A model generated the notes under the pieces. It was not told the origin of the DNA. It searched no databases and was given only the letters and a program-made list of their open reading frames with translations. The translations under genes and the position numbers were made by a program. 8,429 nt of DNA, taken from assembly GCA_964396025.1 (NCBI GenBank), contig CAYNBT010000027.1, forward strand, positions 1 through 8,429. The letters run 5' to 3'. Origin of the DNA: CAYNBT01 sp964396025. Lineage in GTDB: Bacteria; Patescibacteriota; WWE3; UBA101185; UBA10185. Within the stretch, counting starts at the first letter, position 1; each line of letters begins with the position of its first letter. Shown in pieces: positions 1-5,449 of the stretch.

Positions 1-37
1 TGCAACCCATAGTTCTCTGCCGCATTTCTCTGGCGTT

Positions 38-46
38 TGTTATAAT
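38..46 (+). promoter_or_regulatory. Extended -10 promoter of ddl
   Basis: TGt followed by a perfect TATAAT (41-46) lies only six bases before the ddl ATG at 53. No good -35 box is visible at the usual distance, which fits an extended -10 promoter. Transcription should start at or next to the start codon, so the mRNA would be leaderless. Confidence 0.6.
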
Positions 47-52
47 TACACA

Positions 53-1006
53 ATGAAACTCCTCGTCCTCTTTGGTGGTCCCTCTAGGGAACACGATGTT
101 TCTGTAAGTTCCGCTCGATCCATCTTTAAAAATCTGCCCAAGACGGCTTTTAGCATAGACCTGCTTTATCTTTCACATGATCTAAAATGTGCCTTTGTTA
201 AAAATCCCGCTAAATTTCCTGATCTGGATAAACTGATGTTTTCAGAAAATTTTTATTCTTCACTTCAAAAAATCAGAGATTACGATAAAGTTTTTCTTGC
301 CCTTCATGGGGAGTTTGGTGAAGATGGAAAGATTCAAGCCATTTTTGAGTCTTGCGGAATTTCATTTACAGGATCTGATTCTTTTTCTAGTGCATTATGC
401 ATGGATAAGTACAGATCTTCTATTTTTGTGGAAAAACTTGTAGACGTTAAACTTCCTAAGTCTTTGTTAATCTCAAACAACAAAGATTTGGAAAAGGTAT
501 GGTTTCCGTGCATTATCAAACCAAACAGGGCGGGTTCCAGTGTAGGTGTGAAGATACTAAAATCTGCTAGCGACCTTAACGGGCTAGAAATTAATGAAGA
601 GCATGTTTTGCAAGATCTTTTGAGCGGAATTGAATTGAGTTGTGGTTGTTTGCAAAGCAAACACGGGGTTTTTACTCAATTGCCTCCAATTGAGATAGTG
701 CCTAAGAATGCTGATTTCTTTGATTACACCTCTAAATATACTCAGGGGATGAGTAACGAGCTGTGCCCGCCGCAATCAATCGATACCGCGCTGAGTCATA
801 AAATCTCCAAACTAGCCTGTGATATACACTTTGCGCTGGGTTGTAGAACTTATTCCAGATCAGACTTTATTGTAGTGAATCAAGAGGTTTATTATTTAGA
901 AACAAACACTTTGCCTGGAATGACTTCCACTTCCCTACTTCCGCAAGAATGTTCTGTGGCAGGAATGTCGTTTAGTAAAATGCTGGATTACATAGTAATA
1001 AATTAA
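53..1006 (+). CDS. ddl: D-alanine--D-alanine ligase
   Basis: ATP-grasp ligase that joins two D-alanines for the peptidoglycan stem peptide in the cytosol. The protein has 317 residues, close to the usual ~306. Seen in order: the N-terminal GGPSREHDVS motif with the substrate-binding Glu (E13); LHGEFGEDG (residues 84-92); the ATP-binding IIKPNRAGSSVGV (154-166, Lys156); K228-Y229, the Tyr type typical of D-Ala-D-Ala rather than D-Ala-D-Lac ligases; GCR...RSD (263-271) with the metal-binding Asp271; and LETNTLPGMTSTS (282-294) with Glu283, Asn285 and Ser294. Every catalytic position known from E. coli DdlB has a match, so it should be active. There is no Shine-Dalgarno, and a TATAAT box ends six bases upstream, so the gene is probably translated from a leaderless mRNA. 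No other cell-wall gene adjoins it; the following genes run on their own promoters. Confidence 0.96.
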   Translation: MKLLVLFGGPSREHDVSVSSARSIFKNLPKTAFSIDLLYLSHDLKCAFVKNPAKFPDLDKLMFSENFYSSLQKIRDYDKVFLALHGEFGEDGKIQAIFESCGISFTGSDSFSSALCMDKYRSSIFVEKLVDVKLPKSLLISNNKDLEKVWFPCIIKPNRAGSSVGVKILKSASDLNGLEINEEHVLQDLLSGIELSCGCLQSKHGVFTQLPPIEIVPKNADFFDYTSKYTQGMSNELCPPQSIDTALSHKISKLACDIHFALGCRTYSRSDFIVVNQEVYYLETNTLPGMTSTSLLPQECSVAGMSFSKMLDYIVIN

Positions 1007-1040
1007 AAAGGTGCCTCAAGCCAAAGCTCAAAAAGCACCT
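1001..1040 (-). terminator. Convergent hairpin terminator
   Basis: AGGTGC (1009-1014) pairs with GCACCT (1035-1040), with further G-U and inner pairs. Read on the minus strand the hairpin is followed by TTTTTAATTT, so it best serves the minus-strand gene ending at 1054. It sits directly behind the ddl stop codon and could also slow plus-strand transcription. Confidence 0.55.
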
Positions 1041-1053
1041 GTAATAAGTTAGT

Positions 1054-1374
1054 TTATTGTTTTTTTTCTGCCAGAGCTTGTCCAAAATCTTCGCGCATGT
1101 CGGATAACCACGATAGTTTGGGAACCCCTAAGCGTTTAAGTGCGTCAAATATTTCACTTGATGTTAATTCCAACGCGCCGACCCTTTGATTTGGTGCGGC
1201 ATCTATTGCAAGTAACATTCGTCCATTAGGATGATCTGGATTGTCTTGTTCAATAAGCCAAGAGAAGTTAACACCAAAAAAATTACGCAAGAAGAGCAAA
1301 TCAACCTCTTTCCAGAAGGCATTTGCATCTAGTAAGTCTAGTGGCATTGTAACAGCATGGTCTATCTTGGGCAT
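1054..1374 (-). CDS. Conserved-looking orphan protein, 106 aa
   Basis: I do not recognise this protein. It is 106 residues, soluble, with no signal peptide or membrane span, and is rich in aromatic and acidic residues in its first half (FWKEVDLLFLRNFFG, residues 20-34). The C-terminal half looks helical. The start at 1374 is well supported: an AAGGAGA Shine-Dalgarno lies five bases upstream of ATG, and a TTGATA-N17-TAATGT promoter with an upstream TG lies before it. The stop is TAA, followed by a hairpin terminator shared with ddl. It is divergent from the wHTH-Nudix gene at 1452, and the two promoters interleave within 77 bp, so common control is possible. No function can be assigned. Confidence 0.75.
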   Translation of the reverse strand: MPKIDHAVTMPLDLLDANAFWKEVDLLFLRNFFGVNFSWLIEQDNPDHPNGRMLLAIDAAPNQRVGALELTSSEIFDALKRLGVPKLSWLSDMREDFGQALAEKKQ

Positions 1375-1404
1375 AATGTCTCCTTACCTTATAGAATTTA
1401 GCAC

Positions 1405-1433
1405 ACATTACCATGTTATAGGCCGTGTATCAA
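1405..1433 (-). promoter_or_regulatory. Promoter of the 106-aa gene
   Basis: On the minus strand TTGATA (1433-1428) is followed after 17 bases by TAATGT (1410-1405), preceded by TGG as in extended -10 promoters. Its -35 box overlaps the region of the divergent Nudix-gene promoter. Confidence 0.5.
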
Positions 1434-1442
1434 TGTTATACT
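1413..1442 (+). promoter_or_regulatory. Nudix-gene promoter with direct repeats
   Basis: TGt-TATACT (extended -10, box 1437-1442) ends nine bases before the ATG at 1452, predicting a leader of only about 2-3 bases. The octamer ATGTTATA occurs twice (1413-1420 and 1433-1440), exactly 20 bp apart, about two helical turns. This could be a pair of alternative -10 regions or a two-site operator. Confidence 0.5.
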
Positions 1443-1451
1443 TTTAGGCAT

Positions 1452-2162
1452 ATGGAACTTCATCCCATTCAAAAAAAGATTCTGTTTGACCTTTTGTTTT
1501 CAAGTAGTTTGCGCTACACGGATGTAAAACCTTTGGATATGGATCCGTCTCAGTTTTTGTTTCACTTAAAGCAACTTAGGCTTCAAGAGTTTGTGGAAAA
1601 AAATGCTGAAGGCAGTTACATTTTAACGAACAAGGGCAAGGAGTTCGCAAATCGCATAGACGTTGCCTCGCTGGAATTTGTGCCACAGTCAAAAGTTACT
1701 ACTGTTATGTGTTGTATTCGTAAAAACCCTTTAAAGAGTGAGAAAGAATTTTTGTTATACAAACGCCTAAAGAATCCATATTTTGGTTGCTATGGTTTCC
1801 CTACTCAAAAAGTCCTTTTTGGCCAGAATATAACTGAAACTGTTGAGTTGGGCTTAAAAGACGAGACAAGTCTTTTAGTATCCACAGCACCTCAATTGTT
1901 TGCTATACGTCATTATCATATTCTAGGCTCTCAAGGTGAAGTTCTTGAAGATAAACTGATGCATGCCTTTTTGATTACAGAACCTAGCGGTGATTTAGTG
2001 TCGAATCAGGAGGGCGATTTTTTTTGGGTAGCTACGGATGGGATTCCTTCATTACAGCCAAAGCAGGATGAGTTTGAGGAATTGTATACAGCTTTGCAGG
2101 TGTACAATTCCACAGGCGCTTTGACGTTTAAAGAGATAGCAGTGGTTTCTAAGCACTTTTAG
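1452..2162 (+). CDS. Winged-helix/Nudix protein with decayed Nudix box
   Basis: 236 residues in two parts. Residues ~4-72 look like a winged helix-turn-helix (HPIQKKILFDLLFSS, FHLKQLRLQEFVEK, then a YILTNKGKEF wing). Residues ~80-230 look like a Nudix fold (RLKNPYFGCYGFPTQKV, then IRHYHILG and DKLMHAF). Nudix enzymes cleave nucleoside-diphosphate-linked compounds using the box Gx5Ex7REUxEExGU. Here the box (119-140) has Q for G, Q125 for E, and L-G (133-134) for R-E; only D137-E138 of the metal-binding pair remain. Hydrolysis is therefore doubtful, and a ligand-sensing regulator in the manner of NrtR is a reasonable inference. ATG 1452 is chosen because a GTG at 1425 lies before the -10 box. 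There is no clear Shine-Dalgarno and no terminator is seen after the TAG stop. Confidence 0.82.
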   Translation: MELHPIQKKILFDLLFSSSLRYTDVKPLDMDPSQFLFHLKQLRLQEFVEKNAEGSYILTNKGKEFANRIDVASLEFVPQSKVTTVMCCIRKNPLKSEKEFLLYKRLKNPYFGCYGFPTQKVLFGQNITETVELGLKDETSLLVSTAPQLFAIRHYHILGSQGEVLEDKLMHAFLITEPSGDLVSNQEGDFFWVATDGIPSLQPKQDEFEELYTALQVYNSTGALTFKEIAVVSKHF

Positions 2163-2184
2163 CTTTGATACTTAAGCAAACACG

Positions 2185-2243
2185 TTTACAAGACCTATAA
2201 TATGACGTACAATATCACAAATCTTTTGTACAAGGAGCAACAA
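2185..2243 (+). promoter_or_regulatory. Shared promoter-leader module, copy 1
   Basis: TTTACA (2185-2190), a 17-base spacer, TACAAT (2208-2213), five bases, then a leader beginning AAATCTTTTGT and ending in the AAGGAG Shine-Dalgarno before ATG 2244. The same design recurs before 2695 and 4900. The 15-mer CACGTTTACAAGACC is identical to that of copy 2. Confidence 0.75.
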
Positions 2244-2546
2244 ATGGGACCATACGTAATTTACAAATCACATGATGGCAAGGAACATCGGTTAGAGGCC
2301 TATCATCCCGTGCCCACAGGCAGTGAAGTTGTAAAGGTGTTTGAAGAACCCGTTAAAGCGGGAGATGTGCTTGTATACCCTGTTTCCGGGATTCCAGGGT
2401 ATCGTTACATAAATGTAGGCACAGAAACAATCTTCCCGACCAACGCGTATCCAGTCGCTTTGATTCGGGACAAGCGGATTCTTGTATGCCTAGAACGCTT
2501 GTCAAGATTTGTTCGAAGATATGCATTAGCGAACGAACTGATTTAA
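2244..2546 (+). CDS. Family A orphan protein A1, 100 aa
   Basis: Function not recognised. The 100-residue protein has no signal peptide or membrane span and is presumably cytosolic. It is a paralogue of the next gene (2695-3009). Shared blocks are Y-V-[IF]-Y...DG at the N-terminus, VF.E.V..GDV.V near residues 32-43, and a highly conserved tail FP..A...ALIRDKR...CL...FV..YA....LI. The spacing of short strands and the GDV turn suggest a small beta-rich fold followed by a C-terminal helix; this is inference. ATG 2244 is chosen because AAGGAG sits seven bases upstream. An in-frame ATG at 2202 overlaps the promoter and is rejected. The gene forms its own transcription unit, with the module promoter in front and a strong terminator at 2589-2629. 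Confidence 0.8.
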   Translation: MGPYVIYKSHDGKEHRLEAYHPVPTGSEVVKVFEEPVKAGDVLVYPVSGIPGYRYINVGTETIFPTNAYPVALIRDKRILVCLERLSRFVRRYALANELI

Positions 2547-2549
2547 CGC

Positions 2550-2583
2550 CCTAGGACAAAAATGTTCCTAGGTAACTAGTTAC
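2550..2583. repeat. Two adjoining palindromes
   Basis: CCTAGGA (2550-2556) pairs with TCCTAGG (2566-2572) around an A-rich loop. It is followed without a gap by the perfect 12-bp palindrome GTAACTAGTTAC (2572-2583). Both lie between the A1 stop codon and its terminator hairpin. The role is unknown; they could be an mRNA-end structure or protein-binding sites. Confidence 0.5.
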
Positions 2584-2588
2584 TCGTT

Positions 2589-2629
2589 GAGCGTTCTGAA
2601 GCATTATTTGCACAGGGCGCTCTTTTTTT
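2589..2629 (+). terminator. Intrinsic terminator of A1
   Basis: GAGCGTTCTG (2589-2598) pairs over ten positions, two of them G-T, with CAGGGCGCTC (2613-2622), followed by seven T. It separates A1 from the A2-B1 operon, whose promoter begins seven bases later. Confidence 0.85.
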
Positions 2630-2635
2630 CGCACG

Positions 2636-2694
2636 TTTACAAGACCCATAATATATTATATGATTCGGTAAATCTTTTGTTTCAAGGAGAGACT
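2636..2694 (+). promoter_or_regulatory. Shared promoter-leader module, copy 2
   Basis: TTTACA (2636-2641), 17 bases, TATGAT (2659-2664), five bases, then AAATCTTTTGT and the AAGGAG Shine-Dalgarno before ATG 2695. The spacer start and the leader match copy 1 far better than the two coding regions match each other. Confidence 0.75.
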
Positions 2695-3009
2695 ATGGCA
2701 CAGTATGTTTTCTACGAATTGCCTGACGGTACTCAGCAAGCAATGGAAGCAGCCTACTTTTTGCCTCCTAATGCTAAAATCATTGCAGTGTTTGGTGAGT
2801 TCGTTCGTCTAGGTGATGTGATTGTTTGCACTAGCACCCCTAGTGCTGATTTCGGTCACATTTCAGCAAACATTTCATTTCCTCAGGATGCTTTTGCCCT
2901 GGCACTCATACGGGACAAAAGAGTTGTTACTTGCCTTGGAGGTTTTGAGGATTTTGTCACTGACTATGCACGCAGCCATAATCTGATAATCGCCGAAGAA
3001 ACCTTTTAG
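2695..3009 (+). CDS. Family A orphan protein A2, 104 aa
   Basis: Paralogue of A1, with the same length class and blocks: QYVFYELPDG (3-12), VFGEFVRLGDVIV (32-44), and FPQDAFALALIRDKR followed by CL, FV, YA and LI. It differs from A1 at more than half of the positions, so the duplication is not recent. No signal peptide or membrane span is seen. ATG 2695 follows an AAGGAG site by six bases; the longer in-frame start at 2587 lies inside the A1 terminator and is rejected. The TAG stop at 3007-3009 overlaps the Shine-Dalgarno of the family B gene at 3019, so A2 and B1 are co-transcribed and probably translationally coupled. This is the direct physical link between the two families. Function unknown. 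Confidence 0.82.
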   Translation: MAQYVFYELPDGTQQAMEAAYFLPPNAKIIAVFGEFVRLGDVIVCTSTPSADFGHISANISFPQDAFALALIRDKRVVTCLGGFEDFVTDYARSHNLIIAEETF

Positions 3010-3018
3010 GAGGGTTTG

Positions 3019-3375
3019 ATGTCACTTCGTCGTTCTAGTAGAGTGCCAAATCCAGCTGATTATTTCATTGTTTTTCTTCTTCTTGCGGTTGTTCTATATG
3101 CGCTTTGTTTTCAGTTATACCTGCTGGTTGCCGGAGAGCATGTTACTTATTGCAGTACTGTAGCCGAGGAACCAAGCTTGGTAGACCCATATCGTGGTAC
3201 AGCTACGGTTGAAGTTAGACTTAACGAATATCCGGGTTTTGTCTTTAGTCTGGATGCTTCGTATATTACGGTTGATCCGGGCGATTTACTGCGAATCAAA
3301 GTCCTGAAGCTTCCCAGCAAGACCAACGGCAAGTTGTATGCTGAGGAAGTTGAGTTGGTTTCTCAATGCCCCTAA
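3019..3375 (+). CDS. Family B membrane protein B1, 118 aa
   Basis: Function not recognised. Basic N-terminus (MSLRRSSR), one hydrophobic span at about residues 16-38, then a ~75-residue domain that by the positive-inside rule lies outside the cytoplasmic membrane. The domain starts at Y44-C45 and ends at C117. In between are the family blocks V-E-V-R-L-x-E-Y-P-x-F-x-F (64-76), PGD (87-89) and KVLKLP (94-99). The two cysteines are kept in all three paralogues and could form a disulfide tying the ends of a small beta-barrel, perhaps OB-like (inference). Start: ATG 3019 behind AGGAGGG; a TTG codon immediately upstream is ignored. It is second gene of the A2-B1 operon and ends at a terminator. 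Confidence 0.82.
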   Translation: MSLRRSSRVPNPADYFIVFLLLAVVLYALCFQLYLLVAGEHVTYCSTVAEEPSLVDPYRGTATVEVRLNEYPGFVFSLDASYITVDPGDLLRIKVLKLPSKTNGKLYAEEVELVSQCP

Positions 3376-3379
3376 TTCC

Positions 3380-3419
3380 AAGCCGCTTTGTGCAATCTTC
3401 TTGCTCAAGGCGGTTTTTT
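3380..3419 (+). terminator. Terminator of the A2-B1 operon
   Basis: CCGCTTTG (3383-3390) pairs with CAAGGCGG (3406-3413), extended by A-T and G-T pairs at the base, followed by six T (3414-3419). It lies just after the B1 stop and before the convergent Ldh2-family gene. Confidence 0.85.
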
Positions 3420-3432
3420 CTTGTTTACGGCG

Positions 3433-4422
3433 CTACTTCCTTGCTACGTCTTTTAGCTGCTTGAGCAGGTTATCTTCCACTTCGATTAAATTTTCTTCAA
3501 GTCGTGCTTGTGCAAGTCTGTTGCCTTTTTCCCCAGGAACAAAGATTTCGTCTACCCCAGGAAGTTTTTTGGTTGATTTTACCTTTTCCACCATTTGTGT
3601 AACTTGTTTTGCAAATTCATCTTTGTCAACTAATAAACTTGGATCAATTATGTATATCAAGTTCCCCCAGCTATTCGCAGTATCCCCTATTCCACAAAAA
3701 GACGAGTTAGTAAGGGGTCCTGATAAAACTTGAACCATCATAGCAAGTCCTGCACCTTTGTATCCTTTATCGAATGGTCTTATCGCTCCGTCCATAGCTT
3801 TGTTTGGGTCTGTAGTGAGATTTCCTTCTGAATCGTAGGTTATGCCTTCCGGAATTGATTTGCCTGCTGTAGCGGCTTCCTTCAATCCGAACCATGCCAT
3901 TGAGGCTGTAGCCATATCTAGTACGACTGGCGTGTTTTTAGTGGGTATACCTATCGCGAGGGGATTAGTTCCAAAAATCGGTTCATAAGAACCATGTGCG
4001 TTTACAGTTTCTGGTGAGCCTGCAAATATAAATCCAATGTAACCAAGTTTTGCAATCTCGTTGGCATAATAACCAATTGCTCCCGTGGATGAGGCTGTGT
4101 TGAATATTCCTACTATGCTAAATCCATGCTTCTTGGCTTTTTTAAGGGCAAGTTTCAGTGCGTGTGTCATTGCAATCATTCCTTGATTGTGCGCTCCGTC
4201 TAAAAGTGCTGACAGTTTGGTCTCTTTAGCAATTTTTATTTCACCTGATCTTGCGTCCTTGGGAATTCCTGCACCAATAAGTTTAACTATGCCTTGGTTG
4301 TTTCCGCGAAGTTGCGCATACATTAATATTTCTGAAATTACTTTTATTTCTTTGGGATTGTATCCTTGATTCTTCAAAGCTTTTTTAGCAAGACTGTGCA
4401 GTGCTGTTACTTTAATTTTCAT
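3433..4422 (-). CDS. Ldh2-family NAD(P)-dependent oxidoreductase
   Basis: 329 residues, full length for the malate/L-lactate dehydrogenase family Ldh2 (AllD, YbiC, sulfolactate and piperideine-2-carboxylate reductases), soluble enzymes that reduce 2-oxo or 2-imino acids with NAD(P)H. Family marks seen: NAHGSYEPIFGTNPLAIGIP (141-160), LDMATA (168-173), LTTDP (202-206), KGYKGAGLAMMVQVLSG (219-235) and LPGVDEIFVPGE (287-298). Two otherwise conserved histidines are absent: the SHG motif that follows the Y-A-x-x-RG segment reads NNQG (41-44), and the histidine before G-A-x-G-Y-Y (as in GHSGA of AllD) is replaced in NTASSTGAIGYY (108-119). Both sites also differ in length by one residue. Substrate and even dehydrogenase activity are therefore open. 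The ATG at 4422 has only a weak AAAGGG site. Single-gene transcription unit, stop TAG. Confidence 0.88.
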   Translation of the reverse strand: MKIKVTALHSLAKKALKNQGYNPKEIKVISEILMYAQLRGNNQGIVKLIGAGIPKDARSGEIKIAKETKLSALLDGAHNQGMIAMTHALKLALKKAKKHGFSIVGIFNTASSTGAIGYYANEIAKLGYIGFIFAGSPETVNAHGSYEPIFGTNPLAIGIPTKNTPVVLDMATASMAWFGLKEAATAGKSIPEGITYDSEGNLTTDPNKAMDGAIRPFDKGYKGAGLAMMVQVLSGPLTNSSFCGIGDTANSWGNLIYIIDPSLLVDKDEFAKQVTQMVEKVKSTKKLPGVDEIFVPGEKGNRLAQARLEENLIEVEDNLLKQLKDVARK

Positions 4423-4457
4423 TGTACCCTTTAACCATTTACTTAAAGCTATTTTAC

Positions 4458-4463
4458 ACTATA
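4458..4463 (-). promoter_or_regulatory. Possible -10 box of the Ldh2-family gene
   Basis: TATAGT on the minus strand about 35 bases before ATG 4422. No convincing -35 box is present at 16-18 bases, so this is weakly supported. A 12-bp palindrome, TTGATATATCAA, lies just upstream (4481-4492). Confidence 0.3.
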
Positions 4464-4490
4464 CATGCGTACTATAATGCTTGATATATC

Positions 4491-4525
4491 AAAAAAATGC
4501 AGCACAAAGAGGGTCGATGTGCTGC
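4491..4525 (-). terminator. Terminator of the 79-aa gene
   Basis: GCAGCACA (4499-4506) and TGTGCTGC (4518-4525) form a perfect eight-bp stem with an 11-base loop. On the minus strand it is followed by A and then seven T. It isolates the 79-aa gene from the Ldh2-family gene downstream of it. Confidence 0.9.
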
Positions 4526-4534
4526 TTGGGACAT

Positions 4535-4774
4535 CTAACTTTCAATAACACGCATCTCAGAGAGATAATAACCATATCGTTCCAGCATTCCTGCTACAAA
4601 AGTCATGATGTTTCTAGGATCATAAACTACCATACAGATTTGCCCATGCTCTCCATCTTTGGTTAACTCCGAAACAGTTTCTGTATAAGGTGCAAAAGCC
4701 TCTTGCAATGCATCAAAGTATCCGGACTCTGGTTTAACCGGCAAGGCAATAAGAAGTCTTTTAGGGTTTCTCAT
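4535..4774 (-). CDS. Small orphan protein, 79 aa
   Basis: I do not recognise it. It is 79 residues and soluble. It starts MRNPKRLLIALPVKP, a beta-strand-like opening, then has an amphipathic stretch (SGYFDALQEAFAPY, 17-30), a second strand (QICMVVYD, 45-52) and a C-terminal helix-strand (NIMTFVAGMLERYGYY). The strand-helix-strand-helix order suggests a small alpha/beta fold (inference). The gene is well supported: AAAGGAG lies five bases before ATG 4774, a TTGACA-N17-TAGAAT promoter lies upstream, and a perfect hairpin terminator follows the TAG stop. Its promoter is back to back with that of family B gene B2, with -35 boxes eight bases apart. Confidence 0.8.
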   Translation of the reverse strand: MRNPKRLLIALPVKPESGYFDALQEAFAPYTETVSELTKDGEHGQICMVVYDPRNIMTFVAGMLERYGYYLSEMRVIES

Positions 4775-4803
4775 GATCGCTCCTTTAATTATGGGTTTTT
4801 GGT

Positions 4804-4832
4804 ATTCTAGATTTGGTGTATTGGGATGTCAA
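4804..4832 (-). promoter_or_regulatory. Sigma70-type promoter of the 79-aa gene
   Basis: On the minus strand a perfect TTGACA (4832-4827), 17 bases, TAGAAT (4809-4804). The predicted start near 4797 gives a leader of about 22 bases carrying AAAGGAG. Confidence 0.8.
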
Positions 4833-4840
4833 TTTTTAGT

Positions 4841-4899
4841 TTTACACAGTGCCTATTACAGTCTATAATCCTGCAAATTCTTGTTTTAGGAGGTTTGCC
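4841..4899 (+). promoter_or_regulatory. Shared promoter-leader module, copy 3
   Basis: TTTACA (4841-4846), 17 bases, a perfect TATAAT (4864-4869), five bases, then AAATTCTTGTTTTAGGAGG before ATG 4900. It has the same order and spacing as copies 1 and 2, with a less similar spacer. Confidence 0.8.
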
Positions 4900-5262
4900 A
4901 TGTTTTTGCGGCCAAGATCCAAAAAAAGGCCCGTATTTATTGAGTATCTAATGATCTTTTTGGTGTTAGCAATCTTGTATGGTTTATTCTTGTTTGCTAA
5001 AGCCGGTTATATCAAACTGTTTACCAAAGATCTAACAATTTGCGGTACTGTAGAGTCTGCAACTGTAGTTCCTGCAACAGACGACGAAAGCCGCATGAAC
5101 GTTGTTTTGGTTGGTTATCCCCAATTTGTGTTTAATGCTCCCAATCCGAAATACTTTGTACAACCGGGAGAGATTGTTTTTATGGACATAAAGTTACCGC
5201 CTGGAACTGCTATGGGAACTATCCAGGCATCCAAGTTAACTGTCTTTTCGAGCTGTCCATAA
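4900..5262 (+). CDS. Family B membrane protein B2, 120 aa
   Basis: Paralogue of B1 and B3, unknown function. Strongly basic N-terminus (RPRSKKR, 4-10), one membrane span at about residues 14-36, then an outward domain from I47-C48-G-T to C119-P120. Family blocks: N-V-V-L-V-G-Y-P-Q-F-V-F (67-78), Q-P-G-E (88-91), IKLP (97-100). The cysteine pair is 71 residues apart, against 72 in B1 and 77 in B3. ATG 4900 is chosen for its AGGAGG site; the in-frame ATG at 4849 lies between the -35 and -10 boxes and cannot be used from this promoter. It is the first gene of a unit that continues across the N gap to B3. Thirteen bases after its stop a new Shine-Dalgarno-like site appears, followed by the gap. 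Confidence 0.85.
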   Translation: MFLRPRSKKRPVFIEYLMIFLVLAILYGLFLFAKAGYIKLFTKDLTICGTVESATVVPATDDESRMNVVLVGYPQFVFNAPNPKYFVQPGEIVFMDIKLPPGTAMGTIQASKLTVFSSCP

Positions 5263-5271
5263 ACGGAGAGT

Positions 5272-5438
5272 TTGATAGCTGCTGCATTTAAACCTATAAC
5301 AACGACAANNNNNNNNNNNNNNNNNNNNNNNNNNNNNNNNNNNNNNNNNNNNNNNNNNNNNNNNNNNNNNNNNNNNNNNNNNNNNNNNNNNNNNNNNNNN
5401 NNNNNNNNAAAAAGGAACTTAAGCAGTTTTTGGCTTAA
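5272..5438 (+). CDS. Probable gene interrupted by the N gap
   Basis: Left of the gap, GGAGAGTTTGATA (5265-5277) resembles the GGAGGGTTTGATG start region of B1, with ATA where ATG would be. A TTG at 5272 could initiate (then IAAAFKPITTT), but it is very close to the Shine-Dalgarno. Right of the gap an open frame reads KKELKQFLA and stops at TAA 5436-5438, eleven bases before the B3 start, as expected of a preceding operon gene. One gene, or the ends of two, are therefore probably hidden. The two frames cannot be joined because the gap length is unknown. Confidence 0.35.
5309..5408. other. Assembly gap of exactly 100 N
   Basis: A round number of N is the usual placeholder for a gap of unknown size between scaffolded contigs. 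The content and true length here are unknown, and the order of genes across it depends on the scaffolding. Confidence 0.95.
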
Positions 5439-5449
5439 AAGGATTCACT

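Noticed and set aside
2185..2201. TTTACA with the nearby TATAAT at 2196 as one promoter
   Set aside because: The spacing is only five bases. The TACAAT at 2208 gives the correct 17-base spacer, and the equivalent positions are filled in the other two copies.
2587..2694. Longer N-terminus for A2 (start at 2587), and similarly 2202 for A1 and 4849 for B2
   Set aside because: These extensions lie inside a terminator or between -35 and -10 boxes of good promoters. Strong Shine-Dalgarno sites mark the later ATGs.
3338..3733. 131-aa plus-strand open frame
   Set aside because: Antisense to the end of the Ldh2-family gene and running through the terminator hairpin. Serine/phenylalanine-rich, with no ribosome site, as expected of a shadow frame.
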